Shown one piece after another: positions 38,801 to 62,765 of a stretch of 64,000 nucleotides of DNA. The notes beneath the pieces were generated by a model. It was not told the DNA's origin and made no database searches. It saw only the letters and a program-made list of their open reading frames with translations. The DNA lies in assembly GCA_013433145.1 (NCBI GenBank), contig CM024180.1, positions 5,212,001 to 5,276,000 of the forward strand, written 5' to 3'. The stretch's first letter is position 1; the number at the start of each line of letters is the position of its first letter. The stretch is from Ascaris suum (taxonomy: Eukaryota; Nematoda; Chromadorea; Rhabditida; Ascarididae). A program made the translations under genes and the position numbers.

Positions 38801-39541
38801 CATTCGTTCGTAAAAGGTCTGTTTTTTTTTTCTGCAAGTGTTACGGGTGTCGAAATTTATCTGGAACAATTACAGTCTAAGAGGCAGATGCAGCTATAAA
38901 TTTATGGACTGCCTCTTAGTTCATTATGATAAACAAATATGGGGTAGTGGATTTTACAATAATATGTTTTTCCGAACATTGCCGTTTAAAAAAAATCAAA
39001 ATATCCATTTTTCTTTAGCAAAACTTTTTCAGCTGCCCTCGGGCTCCCAAATTATTCCACCAATTCGTACCGATTAGGTTATCAACAATGCACCGTCACT
39101 CATTCCCAAATCTGTGATACATTAAAATCGAAGCATTCCATCCACTAAAATGCAACACATTTTCGCAGTTTGCTTTACTCTGATCCAAGCTTACCTCTTA
39201 TATTGCACTTCGAGTACTGTTCCTACAACATTAAAAGAAGTCCGTATATTAAAAAAAAAGAATTGAATTTCAGTGCTGCATTACGAATAGCTCATATGCG
39301 CGATGCAGCTTCACATTCAGGTGGATCTGCGGTGCAGGAGTTACGTGCTGAACGAACGGTAGCTTTGGCAGCCGATGGATCACCACCGCTTGCAAGCGCC
39401 GAAATATCGTTTTCATCAATGCGTCGAGGGTTCGCGTGTCCTATTTCCGACAGTCTTACTCCTCTTTCAGCATGCTCCGATAAATGCTCTTCACCACAGC
39501 AACACTTTCATCGTAATGTTCGACACACGACGACGGTCTAG
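35836..39541 (+). CDS. Multi-pass membrane protein, unrecognised family
   Basis: Four exons fit: 35836-35964, 36876-37056, 38636-38816, 39274-39541, phases 0, 1, 2, giving 252 residues. The N-terminal 28 residues are hydrophilic (MANNVQAPLASAEAS). Hydrophobic stretches lie at about 29-54, 87-122 (long enough for two helices) and 134-157, so three or four membrane passes are likely, followed by YHPFVRK and an 88-residue A/S-rich tail. The tail is uncertain: a GT donor at 39359 (after ACG, phase 0) spliced to the strong acceptor ctctttcag near 39469 would give a different ending containing HAPINALHHSNTFIVMF and a basic SSESKKK. The exon 2 donor (gttttt at 37057) is weak and the following intron is 1.6 kb, so an exon may be missing. 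I do not recognise it as a nematode chemoreceptor family member. Confidence 0.6.
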
Positions 39542-43598
<4,057 letters not shown>

Positions 43599-46500
43599 TT
43601 ATGGAATGTCGCAATCGATCCTCCAACAGTTGCAGATTGCTGAATTTTGAAAACGCATTAGCATGTCGCTGTAATTCTATTGATCAATGCCAATTAAAAA
43701 TCGCTCACCTGGAATGCTGAAAATTATAATTTTTGAACTTACGGGAGGAAGATGATGTGAAGTGCATCAACATTTTTGGGATTAAGGAAGTAATTTTTTA
43801 GACGCTTAACAACCGTTCTCATTTGATGGATATTCATGAGTAGACGTGGCCATCGTGCTGAATCAGGTGAATCCGATGACGATTCACTGATGCTTTGAAG
43901 ACAAGACCATAGCTCGTTATGCATCGTTTCCACAATCTCATTCTGAAAATAGCACCTTGAAATGGACTATATATGACGGCAAGAGAGCTAAGGGGGGGGG
44001 GGGGGGGGGAGTGGGAGGAATTATTGGGTAAAGAATTGGTCGATTTCGATAGAGGGGATAACTTTATTTTCTTAATGAACCTGTAGAAGCAGTTTCATAC
44101 AGTGCCAAAAAAACACACAGAAGAGTGCATTATTAGCTGCGGGCAGCGTCGCTTCTTACATAAAGACGTAGCAAATGTTCCCTCGTTTCCAATGTGGTGA
44201 TGTGAGAAACATGACCTATGCAGTGAAACTTCTGCAAGCAGTTCCTAGGGTGCAACATGGTTTCAACCTTTTTTTGGCATTCCAGGAAAATATGAGGTCA
44301 AACTTTAAAGTGTTCTTACACTTTCCAGGTGGTCTGGATTGTAGATAAAAAGCGCCGAAATTAATGCCAGTTGTCTGTTGTCAAGTTGTAAGGTGCTAAA
44401 GGACTTAGCAACTCCAAGCAGATCGAGAAGCGTCTTCGATAGTTCAGCATCGATGGTTGCATTAGACTGTGATTGTCCGTCGAACAGAATACCACCAGAA
44501 AGAAGGAGGCATGAATCGATAGGATCGTATTGATGCACGAAACGTAACAATTGCACCTCCAACCAACTCTCGTTTCCAATTAAACTTTGCTGTTCGTGAT
44601 CCAATAGCTTAAACAGTAACATTACATTCAATTGTATCGCCGGCTTATTTCTTTACTTATTTCCTTGTTTGTTTTCCCAGAGTTGAAAAAGCTTTCAAGT
44701 TTTACCATCAAAACAACGAATTTTTCATAAGCTGAGTGATAAAAATTCCTCATTGTCTCAAAAAATTTAAATAAAATTAGAAATATTGGTAATTCAGCGA
44801 ATTGGAAAACATAATAAATGGTCGTATATTCTTTACAGATTATAGATGCTTTTTGAAGTGTTCTCAATATAAATTACACCTCAATCGGTTTAACAAGCTT
44901 CTGCTACCGGTAGACTTCACTACGCGATAAATTCCACATGCATCCTCTCACCTCTACTATTATTCGTCCAGGAATGTTATTTATCACCTCATGTCAGAGA
45001 ATTACTTTCATTCCTATTTGAAAGGAATGTATCTGAAGAAAGCGTAATACGGTTTTGCACTCAATAACACAGCGGGGGTTATTGGAGATGCAATTGAACC
45101 TAACGGTCAATAAAGTCACTGTGTTCAACTGAATGAGTGTATGCTCCATGAAATGGATAGAAACGTGAAGAAAACCTCAAAAAATGGCGTTGTTCTTAAA
45201 TGCAAAAATTATAAATATAAAAATAACGTAAAAATGCGATAACCTTTTCATAGGCACTTATACTGCGAGCAAAATCGAGAACTTGTCGTACGAGAGTTGA
45301 AGTGAGTGCACTCCATCGTTCGATATTATCGCTATTTGAATCCGCTAATAGCTGAAATTTCGAAAGTTTTTTTGCTGAAACACAAAAAAAATTGCAATAA
45401 TCACTTCTTTTTTTTTTCACTCACCACCTATAAAATATTATAGAGTAGTATTTAATTGTTAATCAATGTAAACGCCTTTTGAAGTACTCATTAGGAATAG
45501 ATGAGAAGCTAAAATGGAAGATTTTTTCATCTCTATTGTGCTCTCTTTTTTTTTTCTTAAGAGCCTATCTGCGCATTTGATTTTACACGTTCTAAAATTA
45601 TTTCCCTTTTTTATTCATAATGAGACTACTATCATTGACCTATAGAATTACCTTTATAAGAAGAAGATAAAAAATTTAAAAAAAACGGATGAAAATGAAA
45701 GAAAAGTGATTGTTGTATTCTGCATTCAAAAGATTTTCTCTAAGTCATGGTAGACAATGAAACTCCTTCGCTAAAAGCGGCAACACAAAATTGGATAGTT
45801 TTTTTTCGTACCTTAGTCTCAAGAAGAATATCACTTCGTATCCATATATGTTTTTCGATTGTTGAAAAACGAAGTTCAATCATTTCAACAATGGAAAATG
45901 CATGGAAAAAAACTTTTATGCATGTTATATTGTTCATAAAGTATTCTGTATTGAAATTTGCATTTCTCTTCCCAGTTAGATGGTGGAGAGGATTGAGAGT
46001 AAAGGAGGAGGAGAAGGAGATAATGAGGGAACACGCAAAGTTTGAGAGACCTGAATTGGCACATCGATGTGCGTGCAATAGCTGGCAGTGATCGGGTCAA
46101 TAATGGCACGAAATTGATCCTGCTGTTCGGAGAGCGAATTTGCTTTGATCATTTGGCGAATATTCTCCAATTCGCGTTTTTCTCGATTTTCACGGATTAA
46201 TACCCTCTTAGCTGATCGTTCGCTCTCATTCAACACCACTTAAGCGAACAGTTTTCCTATCTTTGAAGTTATAACTCAATAACTTATTCATTAAATTAGA
46301 GTAGATTTAATTAATTGCTCCTTTAATTCATATCAAATAAAGTGAAACTAAGAAGCAGCACTTTGATATGAAGAGCCAAAATGCTCAAAAATTGTGAAAA
46401 GAACTTTTAGCGATCTAAAGTAACAAAAATTGCCCATTATATGATGAATTTATGAATTTAATAAATAATCGAAGAAGTAATGCCTAAAATTTGTTGAAAT

Positions 46501-47798
46501 GAATAAATTCTGAGGTAAATATTGATATCTAATCAATTGAAATAAATAAATAAATAAACAAATAAATAAAAAATAAAAAACAAATAAGCAAAAATGTATA
46601 TAAGTAACCAAAAATTGAAACTTACGATCAGTTGACATGCCATTTTGGATACATTTTAAGAAGCGACAACGTTGACAAACATTTCGAGTTGTTTTATTGA
46701 TTTCACATTGCTCTTTCTCCTTACAGGTATATTCGATTTTCTTCTGTAATAAATATTTTTCAACGTAGAAGATCTCGCTTTCACTCTTTTTCGTAAGAGC
46801 GGATTACTATTCGGCTATGAAATGGAAAAAGATAAGAAAAATTCTGCAGAATTACAACGAAAATATTTCGATCGGAATCTCTAATTGAACGTCATATTGT
46901 AAAGAGATTTTTTTTTATTGAGTAGTTGAATTGCTAGCGATGAGATTAAGAAGAAGCAATTCCTTCGTTTTTACCTCATTTCGTTAGAGAATAGGGAGAT
47001 TCACTGCTGTCATGTGTAAAACAAATTTGAAATAGGCTAAAAAATAGCTTTAATATATTCAAAGCTTAACACCTCTCTGATTTACCTGAGCAGTTCGTCT
47101 GAAGAAACCCTTACATCCTTCACAGGTAATCGCCCTGAAAATATCTAATTAGTTTGTAGATAGAGAGAGTATCAGTTATTGTTGATTTATTTTGCTGCAT
47201 CTTTTTTTTTGCAGCAAATAATAATGTTGCTCAAATCTTTGATCTTTCAGCTCTTTCAGTCACTTCGTTTCTATCGTCTTCAGTCTTTGAGCGCTTTTGT
47301 AACTGTACTATTAACTTTTAATCGAAGCTCTAGTTCCTTGGCAAGAAAATTTGACTGGAAAACTTATAGATACCTACTGATGAAATAACTATTTGCTTCC
47401 TATCTACGTTCTAATTAATTTCAGGTGAAATATGAGTAAGAATAATCAAATTTTCTCGATCAAATGATGCAAAATTGCGTAAATCATGTGGTAATGGCTC
47501 AAAGTTTATTGATGATCTGTTCCGTTTTCGGATAACGAACTCGTAATTTTCCTTAAGTAATTTGTGGGTAGTTACTTGATGCTTATTGGCAATAATTGTG
47601 GTGTATCAGATGAGTGGATGAACTAGACGCATTCCTTTTCGTAAAGAAAGTTCGACCAATATAGAAATATTTTGTGCTGAATACAAGTATTATGAATTAT
47701 ATTTGAAAGGAAGGGTGTTGTAGGAACCTGTAATGTAAGCCGGTCGCATCGTCACCGCAAACAACGCACAACTGACCTTGTTCCATATAGCTTGGCAT
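43599..47798 (-). CDS. Nuclear hormone receptor, thyroid-hormone-receptor-like (NR1A-like)
   Basis: Ligand-type nuclear receptor transcription factor. Exons in transcript order: 47798-47728, 47134-47086, 46743-46626, 46238-46051, 45351-45244, 44607-44320, 43942-43743, 43668-43599, total 363 residues with consistent phases. The DNA-binding domain (11-66) has all eight cysteines with C-x2-C-x13-C-x2-C-x15-C-x5-C-x9-C-x2-C spacing. P-box is EGCKG ([11 protein letters not shown]), and [24 protein letters not shown] and [17 protein letters not shown] followed by RENREKRE match thyroid receptor DBD and hinge best among NR1 families I know. The ligand-binding domain keeps the signature [19 protein letters not shown] (helix 3-4). 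Helix 12 reads LPDMLMRF, lacking the usual AF-2 glutamate. The start ATG lies 11 bases after an acceptor (gcttcag), suggesting SL trans-splicing and almost no A/B domain; upstream coding exons cannot be excluded. Confidence 0.9.
43992..44009 (+). repeat. Poly-G run (18 G) in a nuclear-receptor intron
   Basis: Uninterrupted G run within the intron between receptor exons 6 and 7. In the transcript it is a C run. Length probably polymorphic. Confidence 0.9.
46541..46590 (+). repeat. (AAAT)n-like simple repeat in a receptor intron
   Basis: AAATA units interrupted by AAAC and AAAAA, between exons 3 and 4 of the nuclear receptor gene. Confidence 0.85.
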
Positions 47799-47811
47799 AT
47801 ACGGCTGGCCT
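47799..47811 (-). promoter_or_regulatory. Probable trans-splice acceptor of the nuclear receptor gene
   Basis: On the minus strand, ctctacgcttcag ends at 47810 and the ATG begins 11 bases later at 47798. It could also be an ordinary cis acceptor joining an undetected upstream exon, because the frame stays open through it. Confidence 0.4.
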
Positions 47812-55173
<7,362 letters not shown>

Positions 55174-55372
55174 AACATTTTGTATTTCCTTCATAATATA
55201 AGAATTTTGTTTACTGAAACATTTTAAGGATCGAAGTGAAGAGGTTTCAAAATTTACTGAATTTCCAAAACGGTAGTGTATTAAGCAACGTTACGGCAAA
55301 GGCAACAACTACGGAGTGCATCGATGAGGCCATCCCATGGCAGAGTATGGATTCTTAATTTGTAAGAACCTC

Positions 55373-55663
55373 TTAATTTATTGTAGCAAGCGTATTTTGC
55401 TGAAAACGTTCTTTAAAGACTAGCATATGGAGTTTTTTTACTGCGTGAGTGTCACTGTTTAAGGACCGTAATAAATTCCAAAGTGCGGAAATGATAGACC
55501 GATCGTCACCACACAACCGTAGCAGAACATTGCTATAGTGCACTTTAATGTGGCGATATTTGTTTGTGTTTATCTGAGTGTAATGCGACCACGCAAACCA
55601 CAATGCCTCGGCGATAATATTTGAAATTAGTCCATACTTTAGAACGTCTGTTCCTATTTTCAT
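55373..55663 (-). CDS. Candidate open frame of 96 residues, unrecognised
   Basis: Begins with ATG (AATGAAAATAGG context) and ends with TAA. The translation has a mixed composition with W, H, D and R residues (for example ALWFAWSHYTQI and GDDRSIISALWNLL), which is atypical of translated AT-rich DNA. No signal peptide, domain or splice partner was recognised. An opposing plus-strand frame of equal length starts at 55998. It may be an exon, a mobile-element remnant, or chance. Confidence 0.25.
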   Translation of the reverse strand: MKIGTDVLKYGLISNIIAEALWFAWSHYTQINTNKYRHIKVHYSNVLLRLCGDDRSIISALWNLLRSLNSDTHAVKKLHMLVFKERFQQNTLATIN

Positions 55664-55997
55664 TCCGAGTACCTATCATCTTGAGTTAATTGCAGTTTCG
55701 GGCGCGAAAAAACTTCGTCGCTCAGTTCTATGCCCACTTGGATGAACCGTTAAAGTGATTTTTTTCAAGTGTCGCTCTCTGCAATGAGTGCATTCTACTG
55801 AAAAATGGCTTATATGGTGTGGTGGCAACCTAACCTACGCACGTTTGCAAGGTCGCCTGGTATGATGTGAAGAAGTGCATAATATGCCACATTTCCACTC
55901 TATGCTTTGTCATTTATCGAAGTTCTATTTATTCCGAGCAGCTGGTTGCCTGTAACACATATCAAAAAGGTCCAAAATTTTTATCTTCAGGCTGTAG

Positions 55998-56288
55998 TTG
56001 TCTTCAGCTGTTCCAACGTCTATAAACGTTGATGAGTTCGAGAAGAGATCTAATCTATGGGATCACAAATTTCCGATTTGTCTATTTAATTTCATTTCTG
56101 ACCATCCGATTGACTGCCAGATGAAGATACATATACACGTAAACATACGTGAAGATATGACAGTCTCATTATTTGCTTCTGCCCGACGTGAAGCATTCTT
56201 GGCTTCACTCGGATTTCATTTCAGAAGGAGCACATCGCTAACTTTCAACACAGCAAAAACAATCGGGCATCGTTCCACTAGATTCTAG
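55998..56288 (+). CDS. Candidate exon or open frame of about 95 residues, unrecognised
   Basis: Two acceptor-like sequences (ttatcttcag and gttgtcttcag) precede a frame that runs from about 56008 to TAG at 56288. It includes NVDEFEKRSNLWDHKF and a basic, arginine- and serine-rich end. There is no ATG near the acceptors; internal ATGs occur later. No family was recognised and no donor is required since it ends in a stop. It might be a terminal exon. Low support. Confidence 0.22.
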   Translation: MSSAVPTSINVDEFEKRSNLWDHKFPICLFNFISDHPIDCQMKIHIHVNIREDMTVSLFASARREAFLASLGFHFRRSTSLTFNTAKTIGHRSTRF

Positions 56289-59200
56289 CTTAAAGGGACA
56301 TGAAATTCATTGAAGACGAGAAATAATATTTTTTTGTCATTAGCAGGGAGTTGGGGACTTAGGACACACCGCATTAATGAGCTGCTTGTCTTTTTTTGCA
56401 TAGTTAAGCTCCCACAGTTGACCTAATATGCTGGAAATTAAAAGCCCATATTGTGCCAACGCCTGCGTTTTCCTCCTTTCTTTCCACTGCTAATCAAGTT
56501 TTCTGTTCTTATAATTGTTATGTCGATAAATGGAAATCAATCGCTTTTGAAAAGCTTTAATAGAAATGCCATTTAGTAGCTTTTTTTTGAGAAATATCGG
56601 ATCTGAAGCGACTGTGGTAATTAAGTACAGAGTGGAAAATAGAATCCACGGATCAAGGAAGTAAGCACAGAATCGGAAATAGAATCCAGCTTTAAATCAG
56701 GCTTGAACGTATATCAAACTCTGTTTTTGTCATGTCATATTCAACAGCATATTTCTGTGCCAGACGAAGACTCAACACAGTTGTTTTCATTGAATATCTC
56801 ATTAAAGCTGATATTAATAGCTTCTAGAGTAGTGGGTGTCAATAAGAATCTGCGAAGGGCGTGCTCAAATTTAACCCGAATGAGTGCACAAATTTGCGAG
56901 ATGAAATTAAATACGTGACAGCCGCTAGACGAACTTTTATTTCAATCCACCTTCAATGTTTATTTAGACCGAATTTTTCAGCTGCATTTCATTGTTGAGC
57001 GTAACGATGTGATGGAAATAACTACTTTAAAGGCGCACCTTCGTATTATGATATTTTCAGCACATCCATTAAATTCTATAAAAACATACTTGAATGGAAA
57101 AGAGCAAGGGCACGGGGGGGGGGCGTAGTGTAGGTGGTTTTGTCATTGCGAGGATTTGCAACAAACTGTATAGCATTCAGCAAAAGAATGCTCAAATCTA
57201 TGCTTAGCATTTTCGTTTCGCATTTAAATGATACAAGCATTTACGTTCCCCGCTTCCATCATGTTTTTCATATTTTCGCACCGATCTATTCCACAATGTT
57301 GTTTCTTGCTTTTTTTTTACATCAAGTTGCTTCTTGAAAAAAATATGAGTTAAAAAATCTGCTTATCTCTTACTTATTTATTGCTTATTTTTTTAATTCG
57401 ATTTCGAGTTATTTTATGCATTTTTGAAATTACACATCTTATGCTCTATTTTCTGTGTTCCCCAACTTGTATGCTTTCAATAAATTTTTCTTTTAATATG
57501 CATATTAATAGAATATTACTGTCATATAGGCTACCAGTAACTTCACTAAAAACTTTGGAAGATCAGTTCGTTCAATTGATGAACTCTGCGTTGATAATCT
57601 GATAGGATACATTCAGTCGAATAATTTTGATTTGTTTCGTCAACAATTTTTTAGTTTAATAAGCTGAGCTATGAGCTGCTGAAATGTTACTAAAATCATT
57701 GCTGCACTAACTCTTATCATGTTATCAGTAAATATATCTTAGTTGTTGTAATCACTGTTGTTATCTTATCCGACCATTCCTCTATCCGTTTCGATAAAGA
57801 TGACTTTGTTCCACATTTGAATAAAGTTTACGTACTCTTCATATTGTATCAACTGTTCATTAAGAATGTGTCCATAACCGCATAGAAATTATTGTCGTAT
57901 AAGTGAACACATCGTACTCCATTTTTATAAGCCCTGGCTTGTGTTATGACAGGTTCTAAAATGTTTATAAGTACCAGCGAAAGTTTTGCATTGGCGAGAA
58001 GTGGCTAATGACATTCGTATAAGGCTAAGTTTACGGTTACCTTTTTATTATGCGCATACATAATGGTGCTTCCTTTATTAGTTAATTCCTTAGTATTGAT
58101 AAGGTTAACTTACTCTACTAGTATGAAAATAATTGCAGCAAATATACCCTAAACTGTTGTTGATATCTCTGCTTTTAGAAAAATGTATATAATTTAATTC
58201 TATGCATTAGCTTGTAAAATATTTTGCAAACTTTTTTATTCAGTCGAAATTTTTGCATATTCTTCACTTTTCTTTTCCACTTCTACGATAATAATTCTTT
58301 ATCTACAATTCTTTCATTAAATTCTTATATATATATTCAATTTTCTCTTCAGTAAAGGACAATGACAATATTCTGTTAATCGATCATATTTGAATCTCTA
58401 GAAATAGACGCATATTTAAGACGTATCTAAGAAGTAGTTTAGCTATGTTCAGCATTTGTTAGGTGATCGAGTGTTTTCGAGTGAATTAAATATATGGGCT
58501 GCAAAAATGTGAAATATATTTTTGGGCTATCGAACCAAGCTGAAATTGCCAATGAGCCGCTGATAGAGGTGAAGTGTTCAGTCTCTTTGAAAAACGTTTA
58601 ACGGAATTTCCTTATCACTGGGAGCAACACATGTTCTTTCATTTATTTAGGACTTCATACAACTATTGTGCTGCTTTTCTGTTCATTATTTATATGTATT
58701 TCATTTCTCTCACATTCCATCTGCTCCACCAATCATGCGTTGTATCACTTCTGGCCTTAATGTGCCGATTAGATAAGGATGTGGGTAGGTTAGGGATTTA
58801 TTTGAGTAGGAGAGGGATTTAGATGGGGAGGAGGTAGGTATAGGTAGCTAAAAAATGGATTTAGACGGACAGAGGAGGGAATTAGGTGGAAGGACGTGGA
58901 TCTAGGAGGCCAGGAAAGGGATTTTCGAATGGCACGTAACATACACGCAAAAAATTCGTCAGCTCTGTTAGCATTTTTTCTCATAAGCTACGCACAACCA
59001 CGTCACTTTCTAAATTTCGTTGTGATTTATAAAAATGAATGAGAAGAGTTTTTTCTTTTCAGCAATTCATAGCTCGTCAAAAATGATTTTACACAAATTC
59101 ACGAAAACCTATAGCCAGTCATCTTTCCGAGAAATTCGTCAACTAAACACTTATCTTTTTTTTGGCGATTTCAAAAGAAAAATTTTCCGAGAATTTCATC

Positions 59201-62200
59201 AAGAACCATTTTTTCCCTTATAATTTATATTGACATCCAATATTTCAAAGGAATCTGAATCTTTATTTAGCAATTTTTGAAAAATTTTAATCGATCACTC
59301 AACTATGGCAAAATCTCACTTACATGCAGCTAGATTTCAGTATATTCAGCATTTGTACACTTTATTTATCATAAATTAATCGAATTGAAAAGGATGAATT
59401 TTCCTCTGTAGTGAATTGCGTTAATTAAATGATCAATTTCGAGGGAGTGTCAGATTTGAACAAAACAATTAAAAGAGCATTTAATTTGTGAAGACATTTT
59501 TTTTCAGAAGGCGACAAAATTCCCGTAGGGAAAGCTGACATTCGGCGAAGAAATTCTCGAGTGAAGCCAAATGAAATTATCGAAAAATGAACTGTTAGAA
59601 ATGCGCTTCTCTATAGACGATAACATAATTCAAAGAAAAATATTACGAATAATTTAGAGTGTTGAAATAAATTTCTTTTTGTGAGATATTTGAGAGATGT
59701 CAACACAAATCGCTATAAAAAGCGCCACTTGTAGGATGAATATCATTCATTTATATGAGATTTTGAAAGTTTCTGGATAAGTTTAAAGAATTGAAAGCAA
59801 TTTTTTGAGGGCAAAAATGTCCCTCATTGGTGGTCGATCTTCATCGGTAAAATTACAGCAAAATTAGCATTTCAATTGGATACGGATTGGTTATATACAA
59901 TTATTTGTGGGCTTATTTCAATAAATTTATTCATTTTTTTCACGATAGCTAAAAAAAACAATTATTATTATGGAATTTCACTATTTCATACTTCACTTCA
60001 TTCACTGTTTCTCAGATACGTACACAGTCGAAATGCATCATCGAATCGAGAGAATCTAAGGTGATGTTGAACTGCACGGAATTCCATTCACCTATGGATT
60101 CATTTGCTTTTTACTCTATTGTGAGTATAATTTTCATACAACAACGCTCGCTTTCTTTAAAATGTTCTCAAATTATCTCGTTTGCAGCAGAAGCGCAATT
60201 CTGCTAATTATGCGAATTCAGCCATCATTGGTATTTCTTCTTGAAGGAGAGAACACAAAAATAAAGCATTCCTGAAAATCCGAGCAGTGTGGTTGGCATA
60301 AACGACGCATTCCGCATTCAGCAGTTGATTCATCTGGCGGATAGTACATCGTCGAAAACTCTACCGGTTGATTGACTGGTACAGTTCTATGCACAGACTT
60401 AAACGATAGCTGACAGTGAGAAATTGGAAACCTCCAGTAGTTCGTGGCTATTTTTTCATGAAATACGCAACGACTGTCATATCCAACAGTAAGGAAATCT
60501 CTATGTTGGATATAGCAATCGTCTGGGATGCTATTGGTATATAGGAAAGCCTAGGTAAACAATAACGCCTCGTGAATTCTTGTCAAGAAACCCTTTGAGC
60601 GAGTTGAACAAATGGGTACAACCCACGCGTTAGCACCGTAATTTTGTGGTAATCAAGGAGGCCACGCCTTCATTTTAGTCCCTCCCAACTCCACCAATAG
60701 TTCAGCGATTTCGCGATGACGTGACCCAGTAACGGAAGACCGCCCGCTGGTTGTGACTATAAATGCTGTCGACTTGATGCACACACTGCAGAGTGATTCA
60801 TTTGCAACGTAAATCAAGTCGACTAGGTCTACTCAATCAAGTCACCGTATCCTCTCCTACAAGTTTCTGCTTCGAGAACCTCGTTTTGTTGCTGACGAAC
60901 GAGGGAGCGCAAATCCGCATCACTGCAATGGCTGCCTGCCTTCCTCCTTGGCGTTATTCTATTGACGATTGCGCCGATCTGATATAAACAGCTCCCAGTC
61001 GTAGCGCTTCGTCATTCAACTCAGTTTAGATACAACAAATCCCAGAAGATACATCTGATTTCGCTATTCTATTCATCAACTAGAAGCACTCAGATGTACT
61101 ACGTGCACTCGCACATTTCCCCCACTCAATAATCTATTTCTTCAGTGGTGATTCTTGGAACGAGAAACAATATACGATAGATCGATGCAGCAATGGAACG
61201 CATTCCGCGTAGGACCAACAATGGTGCGACAACAGTTATACGTTTGGCGATCTATCGTAGATTAGTATGATTCGACCAATCCATATTATTTATCATGCAT
61301 TAACAGTTTATTGATTGGTGTAGGCTTTACTCTTTTGTAGATTCTTTCGGGACCTTCTTCAAATAGAAGTTGTGCAGATGAATTTGTTAAAATTTCAAAT
61401 TCCAACTTTTTTTTTCTTGAATTCTTTTTTCATGCAAAAATTTATCTATAAAAACAATTTATGCATATTAAAATCTTTATGCAAATTTTTTAAAATTATC
61501 ATATTTTTCAAATTTATTGAATTACGCTGCATTTATCGTCGGAAATTTTCTAATATTTATTTCTTTTTTTAAATCAAAATTCCAGGGTGATGAAGAAGGT
61601 TCAAAATTTTTGTTGTATTGTTTAGCCTTATGATCAACCCATAAAATCGAAGTTCGTTAATTTGAAGTAATTTTTCTCCACTTGAAATTTTTTCAACAAT
61701 CGAAAAAAAATTATTTCTAATCATCATCTGAAAAGTTTGAATAAAATTATTTACATTTTCCGAAATTTGCACATTTTTTTTTTCGTAATAGATCTTGCAA
61801 CAACCGTTTGTGGTTTGTGTTATTGGTCAAAATGACAATCGCAGCGGGTTGAGAGCAATAAGCGGGTATCGAATGTTCGCATTCATTTTCGTTTCGCTAT
61901 TTTTCGCTCAATTTTTGTCTAAAATTCTCATCAAGTTTTTCAATTGCTGATGGCGAAAAAAAAAAGCGAAACGAATGGCGAATGCGAATGTCAGCGAGCC
62001 AACAGTCAATCAGCAGTATGCAAGAAGACCGTGCGCACAGACTGCACAAGGAATGCAGTGGTAATAAAAACAATTTGAAGGAATACATATATTTCCCCAT
62101 AACAACAACACCACTTTACCATCGACTTTGATAGTTCTGTGCACACGGACTGTCTGCATTCTCTGGTTTCATTAAGCTCTCCTTATCAATGTGAATCCAT

Positions 62201-62765
62201 TCGCTCACTATTCAAGTAATCAGAATCTGATTGTTGTAAATAGATAAACGCGTTTGATAAAAACGCTTCCAACGTTGGTTGTATTGAAATCAACTTCTAT
62301 TTATTATTTGTTTGTTTTTTTGTATTTGGTCTCATACTTGGAATATCTGTGCGCGTATGTGTCTGATGTGTACGTGTGCCTATGTACGCTTACGACAACG
62401 ATCTCTTACCTTGTTCTGCTTTTTCTCTATTTACATGCCAAAATAAAAGTTTTACTGCAAGTTGATTTCCTGTAACAGTATTATGTGCTCGTTTTATGTG
62501 AATTAAAAAATACGACGACAACCACTGTTTATTATACATATTATATAGTTGCACGTTTATTACTATAATAGTAAATTAATGATTTTGGTAAATTTCTAAA
62601 AATAGCCACAAAGATTGAGTTGAAGTTATGATTCAGTTCAGCAAATAGGTACATCAGTTGCTTGTTGCAAATTAACAAACCTGTGAAACACGCAATTAAA
62701 TTCGGAAATACTAAAGATTTGTGGCGATTGAAGGAAATTTGCTCTGGACTTATTAAAGTTGTTGT

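Noticed and set aside
43709..43716. 8-base putative micro-exon (CATTCCAG) flanked by tttcag and gtgagc in the nuclear receptor gene
   Set aside because: The intron from the previous exon would be only 26 bases, and joining it onward to the last exon gives an early stop. Splicing past it keeps a helix-12-like ending.
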